Assembly (NCBI GenBank): GCA_020637805.1
Contig: JACKJU010000002.1
Location: forward strand, 1-64,000
Source: Nitratireductor sp.
GTDB taxonomy: Bacteria; Pseudomonadota; Alphaproteobacteria; Rhizobiales; Rhizobiaceae
Direction of reading: 5' to 3'
Length of the DNA: 64,000 nt
Below the pieces are notes generated by a model. The model was not told the DNA's origin. It saw only the letters and a program-made list of their open reading frames with translations, and did no database searches. Both the position numbers and the translations under genes were made by a program. Of the stretch, positions 8,791 through 17,063 are shown piece by piece (the stretch's first letter is position 1; every line of letters starts with the position of its first letter).

Positions 8791-8796
8791 TCGGTA

Positions 8797-10215
8797 TCAC
8801 TGTGAAGAAACCTGTCCCCAGAAGCCGGACTTGCGTGCGTGGGTTTTCTTCAGATCGACGAGGTAGGTTGCGTGATCTATCATGCCAATTGGAAGATCTT
8901 TGTCTGCTTCCTTGGCGAGTAGGGAGAGTTGCCTGAGGTATTTCGCGCCGTGAGAATATGCCTTGGAACGAGCTTGTTCCAAAATGTTGTCGAGGAGTGC
9001 CCGGTACAGGATGGTCGCAGCAAGCGGATATTCATGTTCAAGCAATCCGGCGACACCGGGCAGGGTGTGCCAGTCGCGGCCATCCCAATGATTGCGATGC
9101 GCGACGATCAACTGGGCAGCGAGATCGAGGCGCGGCCAATCGAGGAAGAACTGCAATGCAAGCTCGGGCTCAGCGTGGTCACTTGCCAGTTTGTACGCTT
9201 GGTCCTCTGCTTCGATATCTTCGAAATCCGGAAGGCGCTTCAGATATTCGCGCAGAATGTCGACGGAAAGGCTTTTCTCGAAACAGCGCCAGCGCAGTTC
9301 CTGTGCGGCAGGTTTGTCGTTCAGTGCTTCGAGTATGCGCGCTTCCATGCTGACTTGCCTGGGGTTCACACCGTCTTGCGGGATTCCGAATTCGCGGCGG
9401 CCTGGCCGGCGCACCCAATCAAGTGCCTCTGCTGCGCGCCCGGCATCCAGCAATTGTGAAGCGATGCCGAGTGTGTCCTGTATATGAGGCGGCTTCTTTT
9501 GCTCAAGGGCGACAAGCAGATCCAGATCACCGCGCGCTGAAGCAATGGTCTGGCGCATGTCTTCCCATTGTGAGGTCATGGAGTAGAACCAGCGATCCGG
9601 TTTGCGATCCGCTTCTTCCGTCTGCCTTTGCTCGATGGCTTTTGCCAGTTCGGCATCCCAATCGGCCAGCGTTTCCTTTGGAACATGCGGCACCACGGTC
9701 TCAGTCAGGTCGCAAAGATAGCCATGCGTGCTTTCACCAAGCGAAGCCATGATTTTCCCGGGCAATTGCTGGATATCCTCGCCGGACAGTCTTTGCACCA
9801 GTTCTCCGACGGTTTCGATTGCCTGATAATAAACGTCCTGAACGCTGCCCGAAGAATCATCGATGCGCTCGAACACATGTTCATGCGTGGCGATGAATCT
9901 GAGCAATCGATCGATGGCGAGCTCGGGGGCAGTGGGGCCAAGTTCAGCAGCAATGGTATCGATCAGGCTGCGCAGGTCATCGCGAATTGACCGTGCCTTG
10001 TCCCAATCTACAAAGCCTCTTGCCCGTTCCAGCCCGGAAAGCCTCCGGTCAATCAGCTTTGCCACCGCCTCCGGTCCGGAGGTTCCGGCCAACGCCGCCT
10101 TTACCTGACGGCGAAAACCGGGATTGCGGTCTGCCTCGTCCAGCACCAGCTGTGCGAGCTTGCCGATACCGAGTTCTTCCAGCTTGCCGGTGGTGAGTGT
10201 TGGTTTTCTGGCCAT
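8797..10215 (-). CDS. DUF6880-family protein
   Basis: 472 residues, largely alpha-helical. The layout matches what I recall of DUF6880: an N-terminal KLEELGIGKLAQLVLDEADR segment, then LIDRRLSGLERARGFVDWDK, a central FIATHEHVFERIDDSSGSVQ block, and TPR-like helices toward the C-terminus (ALEQKKPPHIQDTLGIASQL, AAEALDWVRRPGRREF). No enzyme motif, signal peptide or membrane helix is seen. It begins 28 bases after the Fic gene and reads the same way, so the two probably form one operon. The function of DUF6880 is unknown to me. The pairing with Fic suggests a partner or regulator, but that is inference. Confidence 0.72.
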   Translation of the reverse strand: MARKPTLTTGKLEELGIGKLAQLVLDEADRNPGFRRQVKAALAGTSGPEAVAKLIDRRLSGLERARGFVDWDKARSIRDDLRSLIDTIAAELGPTAPELAIDRLLRFIATHEHVFERIDDSSGSVQDVYYQAIETVGELVQRLSGEDIQQLPGKIMASLGESTHGYLCDLTETVVPHVPKETLADWDAELAKAIEQRQTEEADRKPDRWFYSMTSQWEDMRQTIASARGDLDLLVALEQKKPPHIQDTLGIASQLLDAGRAAEALDWVRRPGRREFGIPQDGVNPRQVSMEARILEALNDKPAAQELRWRCFEKSLSVDILREYLKRLPDFEDIEAEDQAYKLASDHAEPELALQFFLDWPRLDLAAQLIVAHRNHWDGRDWHTLPGVAGLLEHEYPLAATILYRALLDNILEQARSKAYSHGAKYLRQLSLLAKEADKDLPIGMIDHATYLVDLKKTHARKSGFWGQVSSQ

Positions 10216-10243
10216 GGATCAATCAGGGTTCGTGTTTATCCCG

Positions 10244-11380
10244 TTATCGCCTGAAAAGCGCGACATAGTCCTTGAACATGAACAGCCTGTTCCGGCGCTG
10301 GCCTGTAATCTCGACCAGAACGTCGTGAGCGACCATGTCATTTACGAGCGAGGTTGCTGTGTTCGGCGTGGTTTCCAGGATCCTGGCGACAGCTTTCATG
10401 TCAACGACAGGCCGTGCGTACAGATGGCGCATGAGTGTCTGCGCATTGTCCTGACGGCGTGTGCTGAAACGTGGCAGCACTTCACGCTCGATCTTTTCCT
10501 TCAAATGCAGGATCGAACGGAACACTTCAGCAGAAGCGCGTGCCGTCTGCTCCACGCCATGCAGGAAGAAAATGAGCCAGTCCCGCATGTGATTGCCCTG
10601 CCTGACAGCCATGAGATGGTCAACATATGCGGTCTTGTTTCGCTCGAAATAGTCGGACAGATAGAGCGCCGGTTTGACCAGCAGCCCTTCCGACGCAAGG
10701 TATAGCGAAATCATCAAGCGCCCGAGGCGGCCGTTTCCGTCCAGAAACGGATGGATCGTTTCGAACTGGTAGTGCGCAATGGCAATCTTGATCAAGGGCG
10801 GCACCATAGTGCCATCATCATGCAGGAAACGCTCCATGTCGCTCATCAGACTGGCAACATGATCATGATGGGGGGGAACGAAGACTGCATTCTTCAGGCT
10901 GACGCCGATCCAGTTCTGGCTTTCGCGAAACTCGCCGGGCATTTTGTGCTCGCCTCGTACACCCTGCATGAGGATTGCATGGGTTTCGCGCAGCAGGCGG
11001 TTTGAAAGCGGCAGTTCACTCAACCGTGCAATGGCGTGATTGATCGCCTGAATGTAGTTTTGAACTTCCGCCCAGTCGTCACGCTCTTCCGGATCGAGAT
11101 CCTCAGCTTCCTTGAAGGCGTCTTCGATATTGGTCTGCGTGCCCTCGATGCGGCTGGATTGTGTTGCCTCTTTGGCAACATACATGGATATGAAAAATTC
11201 AATATCGGGAATGAGCTGAGCGAAGGCATTCAGTTCGCCAAGTGCGCGATCGGCCTGGCTGAGCAATTGCAGCACTTCTGCATCGGAAATGATCCATGCA
11301 TGGTGTATCGGTTCGGGCAGAAATGCCCGATACTCATAATGCTGTTCAAGCGTGCCTGCTTTGTAGAGGCTCAAATCCAT
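10244..11380 (-). CDS. Fic-family adenylyltransferase with inhibitory motif and winged HTH
   Basis: 378 residues. Fic enzymes transfer AMP (or other groups) from a nucleotide to target proteins. The core motif HPFLDGNGRLGR at residues 210-221 is complete. The autoinhibitory helix motif SSRIEG at 75-80 classes it among Fic proteins with N-terminal built-in inhibition. The C-terminal part (DMKAVARILETTPNTATSLV) is a winged helix that could bind DNA. Its start codon lies within the first of several repeated sequences at 11380-11480, which suggests that the protein or a partner controls its own promoter. A DUF6880 gene follows 28 bases downstream. It sits among toxin-antitoxin genes. Confidence 0.93.
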   Translation of the reverse strand: MDLSLYKAGTLEQHYEYRAFLPEPIHHAWIISDAEVLQLLSQADRALGELNAFAQLIPDIEFFISMYVAKEATQSSRIEGTQTNIEDAFKEAEDLDPEERDDWAEVQNYIQAINHAIARLSELPLSNRLLRETHAILMQGVRGEHKMPGEFRESQNWIGVSLKNAVFVPPHHDHVASLMSDMERFLHDDGTMVPPLIKIAIAHYQFETIHPFLDGNGRLGRLMISLYLASEGLLVKPALYLSDYFERNKTAYVDHLMAVRQGNHMRDWLIFFLHGVEQTARASAEVFRSILHLKEKIEREVLPRFSTRRQDNAQTLMRHLYARPVVDMKAVARILETTPNTATSLVNDMVAHDVLVEITGQRRNRLFMFKDYVALFRR

Positions 11381-11480
11381 ATCTCAGAAAGCATCCAAGT
11401 TTCTGCAATATGGAATCTCTTATGTCAGAAAGCAGCCTTACACAAGTCTTATATCAAAAACCGGTCAGGTTTCTGAGATA
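11380..11480 (-). promoter_or_regulatory. Repeated operator-like sites upstream of the Fic gene
   Basis: TATCTCAGAAAGCA at 11380-11393 and TATGTCAGAAAGCA at 11421-11434 are direct copies 41 bp apart. GTTTCTGAGATA at 11469-11480 is the inverted form of the first. A weaker TATATCAAAAA lies at 11450. Regular spacing and inversion fit a cooperative operator for the winged-helix part of the Fic protein or another repressor. Confidence 0.55.
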
Positions 11481-11519
11481 AAGAAAATCCTGTTTCAGAT
11501 CACGGCGGAGTTCCTGACA

Positions 11520-11696
11520 TTGGGCGCTTCTGCGATTCGAGGGGCCTTGTCTGCGCTTAATTCACGGCAGTCGCGCAATTCAGCTGCTGTTATTCTCGCC
11601 GGACTTCTGTTGCCTCTCATCTGCATCGCGGTTCAATTCAGCCTGGACCTTTTGATGTGTCCGCCACGGGACATCCAGCCCGGCGTTGAGCTTTGA
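11520..11696 (+). CDS. Possible 58-residue membrane peptide
   Basis: From TTG 11520, with GGAG nine bases before it, a frame runs to the TGA at 11694. The product has one hydrophobic segment, SAAVILAGLLLPLICIAVQF, and a short tail with CPPRDIQPG. No ATG start and no homologue are known to me. It lies in the gap between the divergent Fic and GIY-YIG genes and could be chance. Confidence 0.25.
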   Translation: MGASAIRGALSALNSRQSRNSAAVILAGLLLPLICIAVQFSLDLLMCPPRDIQPGVEL

Positions 11697-11745
11697 GTAT
11701 ACTGTTTGACCGTTTTAGAACCAATTTGTTTTCATCAAGTTGGGT

Positions 11746-11942
11746 GCTTCGGAAAACAAGAGGAAATTATCCAATTGCCGAAGCCGTAACTCCTGCGAAT
11801 GATTGAACGGTGTAACGTTTCTGCCCGTCTCACTCCACCCCGCATTTACCATAAGTCCCAATTCAGCTTGCATTTGAAGCAAGCCGTGACAACCTCAACG
11901 ATACGCAAGGCGCATCTTGCGTCCGGGCGGCTGCTTCAAATG
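11746..11942. other. Nested hairpins in the 600-bp gap before the GIY-YIG gene
   Basis: The outer arms CATTTGAAGCAaGCCG (11871-11886) and CGGCTGCTTCAAATG (11928-11942) pair with one bulge. Inside them CGCAAGGCGCATCTTGCG forms a second hairpin with 6-bp arms. A weaker stem, GCTTCGG/CCGAAGC, lies at 11746-11784. The nested fold covers 72 nt and stands 72 nt before the small ORF at 12015. It may be a leader RNA structure, a protein-binding site or a mobile-repeat remnant; no T-run follows, so it is not a plain terminator. Confidence 0.5.
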
Positions 11943-12014
11943 AAGCGGCGCAGGAGGGATTGCAGTCCACTCCAACGCCTGGCCACGAAACTTCCTATTG
12001 AGGAGGAAGCTACA

Positions 12015-12149
12015 ATGGTTGTTCACACCATGCTGATCGCGCATTTGCGCGTCAATACCGGCTTGGCCGGCTTCACTGATAATCCCACCAACTGTTTGCT
12101 GCTCGTTCCGGGCGGTTTCCTTTCGTCTTCATTCGGAAAGGAAGCCTGA
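12015..12149 (+). CDS. 44-residue leader ORF upstream of the GIY-YIG nuclease
   Basis: ATG 12015 is preceded by a strong AGGAGGAAGC ribosome binding site. The 44 codons encode MVVHTMLIAHLRVNTGLAGF and end GGFLSSSFGKEA. The TGA lies one base before the ATG of the next gene, so translation is probably coupled. The open frame continues upstream to 11799, but the strong site favours the short form. There is no recognised domain. It could be a small subunit, an antitoxin-like peptide or a leader peptide. Confidence 0.5.
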   Translation: MVVHTMLIAHLRVNTGLAGFTDNPTNCLLLVPGGFLSSSFGKEA

Positions 12150-12150
12150 G

Positions 12151-13173
12151 ATGAGCGTACTCAAACCGATCGGCAAACTGGATCCTGCACCGCACGAGCG
12201 TGTGTATGAAAGCACCGAGGGAACGATGGGCATCTGCAAACATTTTGCAAACCCTGTTTCCAAACTGCGTCTCACACGCCTCGTCTATTCGCTTGTCACG
12301 CCCGAGATCTTGAAAAAGGATCTAGGAGAAACGCCGACTGTCTATATCATTCTACTTCCAGCTAAGGACGGGAAGCGCGAGCAGGTATATGTTGGCGAAA
12401 GCAAACAGGCGGCAACGCGGTTAGCGCCACATCGCAATGACGACAATTACCAGTCGGCGCTCAGTTTTTATGCGCTGACTTCGCCAAATCGCATCCTTAC
12501 GAAGAACGATGTTGTGCGGCTTGAATCCATGATGATGGATCTTTTTGCAGCCCATAAGGGATTTGAACTGCTGTCCATCCCGCCCAGGCTGAGGGTTTCT
12601 GGCGCCAGGGATTTTCCGTTCCTTCTGGAGGTCTTCAACGAATGGCAGGAATTGCTGTTTGCTGCAGGCTTTCCCAAGCTTGAACCGCCCAACCTCAAGG
12701 CGAGGCTTGCGGAGAAATACGAGACCGGGAAGCGCTTCCTCTATTCCGGAGAGGGCTTACTGGGAAAGGCCTATGCATTCAATCCGGGCCGGACGACTGA
12801 CTATCCGCATCTGACCGCTACCGGTGTAGATGTCTGCGAAGGCATGTTCGTGGTGCTTCCAGGCTCCCGCTATTACCTGCGTGAGCGGTATACCGTTCAT
12901 GGCACCAATCGCCGGCAGCAGATTGAGAACCTGAACATCCTCGCGCCGGACATGCGGAACGGTGACTACAAAATCTTCACCCAACCCTATGTGTTCGCGT
13001 CGTCTCGTGCCGCAGCGGACACGCTTTCCGGAACATACGTCCAGAACAAGCAGATCTGGCGGCCGTTCAAGCCGGGCGAGGAAAGTGGTGAAGAAAACGA
13101 GGAAAGCGACCCTGCGCGCGAACTGAAGGCATTTCTGCGCTCCACGCATCCCCTGGGCGATACAATCCACTGA
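12151..13173 (+). CDS. GIY-YIG nuclease-like protein with DUF4357 C-terminus
   Basis: 340 residues. The N-terminal part has a GIY-YIG nuclease layout: VYIILLPA, then VYVGESKQAATRLAPHR with the Tyr-x-Gly strand, the Arg and a His, then a conserved Glu in VRLESMMMDLF. The C-terminal 100 residues match DUF4357: GMFVVLPGS, then VFASSRAAADTLSGTYV and IWRP. A polar acidic tail (GEESGEENEESDP) follows. The combination GIY-YIG plus DUF4357 is known as a family but without assigned function as far as I know. The catalytic residues appear intact, so DNA cleavage is plausible. It follows the 44-codon ORF by one base and precedes the AAA+ gene block on the same strand. Confidence 0.78.
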   Translation: MSVLKPIGKLDPAPHERVYESTEGTMGICKHFANPVSKLRLTRLVYSLVTPEILKKDLGETPTVYIILLPAKDGKREQVYVGESKQAATRLAPHRNDDNYQSALSFYALTSPNRILTKNDVVRLESMMMDLFAAHKGFELLSIPPRLRVSGARDFPFLLEVFNEWQELLFAAGFPKLEPPNLKARLAEKYETGKRFLYSGEGLLGKAYAFNPGRTTDYPHLTATGVDVCEGMFVVLPGSRYYLRERYTVHGTNRRQQIENLNILAPDMRNGDYKIFTQPYVFASSRAAADTLSGTYVQNKQIWRPFKPGEESGEENEESDPARELKAFLRSTHPLGDTIH

Positions 13174-13183
13174 CAGGTGAATT

Positions 13184-13304
13184 GGCGAGGGCTCTATGCC
13201 CTCATCGCCACACCCAAATGGTGGTGCGCGCTTTCAAAAGTCCCGGCTTTGCAACCCGACTACCATGTTGCACACCGGCCCGTTTTTCCAATGAAACGGG
13301 CCGG
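13184..13304 (+). terminator. Two hairpins between the nuclease gene and the next gene
   Basis: The first, 13184-13209, is GGCGAGGGC-tctat-GCCCTC with a bulged TCGCC arm. The second, 13275-13304, has perfect 11-bp arms, CCGGCCCGTTT and AAACGGGCCGG, with an 8-nt loop. Neither has a long T-run after it, so they may attenuate rather than end transcription, or mark a cassette border. Confidence 0.5.
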
Positions 13305-13349
13305 ACACAAGCAGCCGACCGAATTCCAATCCCACAACGGATATGAACG

Positions 13350-13802
13350 ATGGGCAAACCCGTCGACATCAGACTCACATCTAATTTCAAAGGGCAGGCC
13401 GGAAATGAGCCGTACAACAGGGAGCAAATCCGGTCGGTCCAACTGGCTAGAGCGATGCCGGAATCCAACTCCGATGCAACATCTGGGGGCAATGTCACCG
13501 TCGATAGTCGAATGAACGCGAATCCCGGCAAAAACGGCAACTGTTCGCCACCAAAAATGGTCCTTGGTAACATGGCAATTTCGCTCTGCCTGTCATCCAA
13601 AAAGCAAGCTTTGCAAGCATTGAATTCCGCGCCGTTTCCCGAGGTGATCCGGGACCTTCTGCTTCGCCACGCGATTGAGGGCGATGCTGCCTGCGAGATG
13701 ATGCTTGCCTGTGTCTGTCTGCCGGAAACGGAACAAGAAGGCGCTTCGCCTATGCGCTTTTCGACCGGTCTTCAACGCCTCATGGAAGGAGACCGGCCAT
13801 GA
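13350..13802 (+). CDS. Hypothetical 150-residue protein, coupled to the AAA+ gene
   Basis: The polar N-terminal half looks disordered (PESNSDATSGGNVTVDSRMN). The C-terminal half is helical: LQALNSAPFPEVIRDLLLRH, then EGDAACEMMLACVCLPE. No domain is recognised. Its TGA overlaps the ATG of the AAA+ gene in the ATGA form, a clear sign of translational coupling, so it is probably an adaptor or co-factor of that ATPase. The start region has only a weak ribosome binding site (GGATATGA). Confidence 0.65.
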   Translation: MGKPVDIRLTSNFKGQAGNEPYNREQIRSVQLARAMPESNSDATSGGNVTVDSRMNANPGKNGNCSPPKMVLGNMAISLCLSSKKQALQALNSAPFPEVIRDLLLRHAIEGDAACEMMLACVCLPETEQEGASPMRFSTGLQRLMEGDRP

Positions 13803-16800
13803 GCAGTTCAGGAAACAGCAAGGCGACCGGTTCACACGAGGCTGGCTATCGGACAATCGAGGAACTGGCCGATGCGATCAAAGCAAAGAGTTTGTATCGC
13901 GAAGATCTTTCCTTCTTTGCCGGACCCGAGGAAGCACGGCGGGCGTTTCTGACCGCACCTTACCCGCTGCAACTTGCCTGTGGTCTGGAAGGTTTTGCCA
14001 CAATCCCGTCAGAGACCATTGAAGAACTCCTCGAAAGTTTCTTCAAACTGGTCAGACCCGATATCGGTCTGCAGAACTACGGCAATCCGGAATATCGCGA
14101 TCGCCGGATCAAGGCGCTGCGCGAGGCAGTCTTTTACGAAGAGCTTGTGCTTGCAAGTCTCGGAGCGCTTTTGCCGGAGCAGCCGGGACATTCGAATACT
14201 GCAGATTCCGAGGCGCCTGACGAGATCAGTCAATCGGACGTTCCGGATGTGGCAATCCGCATTGTCGCGATCCAGGCAGAATTGCTGCGGTTGATGGAGC
14301 GGGCCAAAACCAGTGGGAATTGCGCGGAAGAGAAGGACGAATCCGGGAAGAAGCGTACCGGCCGGAAGAAGAAGCCCGGCAGCGAACCTTCTGTTGACGA
14401 GGCCAAAGGGGATCCATCCCTCGCATCTCCTGAAGCCAGAGACAAACATGAGGTGCCTTCTGCCAGCAAGCGGCAATCCATGCCCGATTTGATGCGAGAG
14501 CTCCCGGGATCGCTTAAACTGAAAGCCCTGACTTCTCTTCTGCCTATGTGGCAGCGATTGCAGCCCTTTCAGCGCATGCTTGATCTTGAACTCCATAGCC
14601 AGATCGCCTGGGGCTACAGCGACGGGGCAAGACGGATCCATGAAGACCGGATGGCAGGTGCGATCCACAGCTTTGAGCATTCCCTGGTCCGCAGCGGGTC
14701 AAACAGCTTCTGGGCAGATGCAATCATCGAACGTTCAACGTCCGAACTGCTGGTTTCGCGCATCAGAACCGCATCCAATGGCGGAAAGGTCCACTTCGAT
14801 GAGAACTCAATCGGAAGCTATCAGCGGATTGGGAAACAGGCCTTTCTGCGCGAGATCGCCAAGGCAGGCAGGCTGTGCGCGACCTCCTTTCCGATGCTGG
14901 CATTTGGCAGCAGGGAAAAGATCGAGACTGCAAAAAAATGGGCGCCCGAGAGCGGCAAATCTGCCGCACAGCTTCTGGAGGAAGCAAGACAACAGGCAGC
15001 AGCCCGCAATGGACAGGCGGAAGCCGGCAAGGTTGCGTCCCGATCTGAACACCACATATCCGAAGAAACCGGATCGGATGGTTCTCGACCCGAAGGGTTT
15101 CGACCTGAAGGGTCCGGAACTGACACAACAAGGGCGAACATCGGCGAGGCCAAATCTGTCCTGACGGAAGTGGCACGCATATCGGTGGACGAACTCCTGG
15201 CCAGACTGGATCAATCGGACCCTGCCGGGACAAAGGCAACAGAACAGAAACTGCAGGAACTTGTCGATCGGGAGATCGAGAAGACCGACAGGATTGGTCA
15301 AAGCCAGCAAGGTACTGCAGGCGCCGAACCGGATCCTGGATCGGGAAGTGGTGGCGGTTCTGCTCTTGATGAACGGCAATCCTCGACGGACACTTCCGAT
15401 GCCGAACCCATCGACATGCTGATTGTGGCAGAAGATGACAGGGTTCCGGATGCTTCCAGACCGGAACAGGTTCATGTCCGCATGGCGTCTGTCATCCGGC
15501 AGGAAGACAGCGGAACCCGCTATCTCTCGCTGCAGAAGGGAGTCCTCGGCTTCATTCCCGGAAACCGAAAGGATGTTGCCGATCCCGAACTCTACCATAC
15601 AGACCTGCTTGTTCCGGCAGATGCCATTCCCGAAGACAGTACCGATCCGATCGGCGAAATCGCCAGGCTTGCAGTCCAACCGGCAGCGCAAGGCCCGAAT
15701 GCCGAGCAGTCCGGTCCACATGGTGCTTCAGTGGAGGTTGTCGGTGCCGGGGACGAAGTCTTTCCGGCTGTCACGGTTCGTGTCTGGCGCTCGGTTCCCA
15801 TGCGGATCGGTGAGGTCCGCGAGAACCGGGTCATCCTGCTGGGTAACGAGCGGCTGATCCAGCAGCGCATGCACAACCATGAGCGTAAGGAGGATCCCGA
15901 TACCCGCATAAGGGAGGCAATCGGTGGCAAGCCACTGCCCCTGCTTCCGGTTCCAGATCTGGTTCTTGTACGTTCAGAGCTGTTGTTGCGTTACCCACAT
16001 CTTGAAAGTGCAATCGATGCCTTCTTGAACGGACTGGCCGGAAAGCCGTTCCTTCGGATCGAACCAACCCTTCTGGTCGGTCCTCCGGGCTCCGCCAAGA
16101 CCAGCCTGGCAGAAGATATCTTCAGCCTCCTTGGTATTCCTAACACCACCTTCGATGCCGGTGGCAACAATGACGGAATGGTGTTCGGTATCTCCCGCAA
16201 ATGGAGTAATGCAGCACCGGGCCTTCATTTGGATATGCTGATCGAGCACCGGATTGCAAATCCTGCCATCGTCATCGATGAGATCGAGAAGGTCGGGAAT
16301 GGCTATCGCAATACCAATCCGCTCAATCTCATGCTGGGGCCGTTCGAACCAAGGCGTGCCGGGAACTGGTATGATCCCTTCCTCGAAACCCCGCTTGTCA
16401 TGAGCCACTTCAGCTGGATTGCGACCGCCAATTCCGTCGATCCGCTTTCCATGCCGCTTCGAAACCGCATGCGGGTCATTCCATGTCCGCTGCCAACGGC
16501 AGAACATCTGGAACCGATTGCCCAGCAGCTACTGACGGCTGAATACGAGAAACGGAACACACCGGAGGTCTGGCGCGAAAAGCTGACCCGGGAAGAACTG
16601 GCAGCAATCGGTGAATACTGGCCACCCGGAAACAGTCCCCACGCAGGGGGGAGCAACAACCCAACGTCTTCGGCCCGCCGCTCAGGCACGGGCGAAAATG
16701 ACAGAGACGCGGCACGCAGGAAGGGAAAGCCCGAACCCTGCGGCTCGATCCGCGATCTGCGCCGCTATGTGGAGGGTGTCCTCAACGCAAGGGAACAGGC

Positions 16801-16816
16801 CATGGCCCGATGTTGA
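13799..16816 (+). CDS. Large protein with C-terminal Lon-like AAA+ ATPase module
   Basis: 1005 residues. The N-terminal 110 residues (YRTIEELADAIKAKSLYRED) and a 300-450 helical region resemble nothing I know. Residues about 180-230 and 390-550 are polar, Ser/Gly/Glu-rich linkers. The AAA+ module is at the end: Walker A GPPGSAKT at 761-768, a GGNNDGMVFGISRKWSNAAP loop, Walker B AIVIDEIEKV with Asp827-Glu828, and sensor-1 TANS with Asn878. This layout is that of Lon ATPase (GG...G.....Y.GA.PG then DEIDK). However, no Lon-type protease domain follows: the chain ends soon after SIRDLRRYVEGVLN. It may therefore remodel a substrate rather than degrade it. It is coupled to the 150-residue protein and followed by the phosphoesterase gene. 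Confidence 0.78.
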   Translation: MSSSGNSKATGSHEAGYRTIEELADAIKAKSLYREDLSFFAGPEEARRAFLTAPYPLQLACGLEGFATIPSETIEELLESFFKLVRPDIGLQNYGNPEYRDRRIKALREAVFYEELVLASLGALLPEQPGHSNTADSEAPDEISQSDVPDVAIRIVAIQAELLRLMERAKTSGNCAEEKDESGKKRTGRKKKPGSEPSVDEAKGDPSLASPEARDKHEVPSASKRQSMPDLMRELPGSLKLKALTSLLPMWQRLQPFQRMLDLELHSQIAWGYSDGARRIHEDRMAGAIHSFEHSLVRSGSNSFWADAIIERSTSELLVSRIRTASNGGKVHFDENSIGSYQRIGKQAFLREIAKAGRLCATSFPMLAFGSREKIETAKKWAPESGKSAAQLLEEARQQAAARNGQAEAGKVASRSEHHISEETGSDGSRPEGFRPEGSGTDTTRANIGEAKSVLTEVARISVDELLARLDQSDPAGTKATEQKLQELVDREIEKTDRIGQSQQGTAGAEPDPGSGSGGGSALDERQSSTDTSDAEPIDMLIVAEDDRVPDASRPEQVHVRMASVIRQEDSGTRYLSLQKGVLGFIPGNRKDVADPELYHTDLLVPADAIPEDSTDPIGEIARLAVQPAAQGPNAEQSGPHGASVEVVGAGDEVFPAVTVRVWRSVPMRIGEVRENRVILLGNERLIQQRMHNHERKEDPDTRIREAIGGKPLPLLPVPDLVLVRSELLLRYPHLESAIDAFLNGLAGKPFLRIEPTLLVGPPGSAKTSLAEDIFSLLGIPNTTFDAGGNNDGMVFGISRKWSNAAPGLHLDMLIEHRIANPAIVIDEIEKVGNGYRNTNPLNLMLGPFEPRRAGNWYDPFLETPLVMSHFSWIATANSVDPLSMPLRNRMRVIPCPLPTAEHLEPIAQQLLTAEYEKRNTPEVWREKLTREELAAIGEYWPPGNSPHAGGSNNPTSSARRSGTGENDRDAARRKGKPEPCGSIRDLRRYVEGVLNAREQAMARC

Positions 16817-17063
16817 AGCAGGCCGGTGATGACGTAACGCCATCGCTGACGGGGTGCCGATGCTAGCGAACCGAGCACCTGCCAGACCCTGGCCGGGGTA
16901 CTGAAGCCGACACCCCGATACGGGCCCGATGCCGGCCGAACCTCAATACTGACGAGGCCCGTCGCTGACGGAACGCACCCACGAAAATACCGAACGCAGC
17001 GCTCGATGCATGACCGGCGCTGCCACCTCTCTTCTTTCAAGTATCCCGTAATGGAGAACCCCA

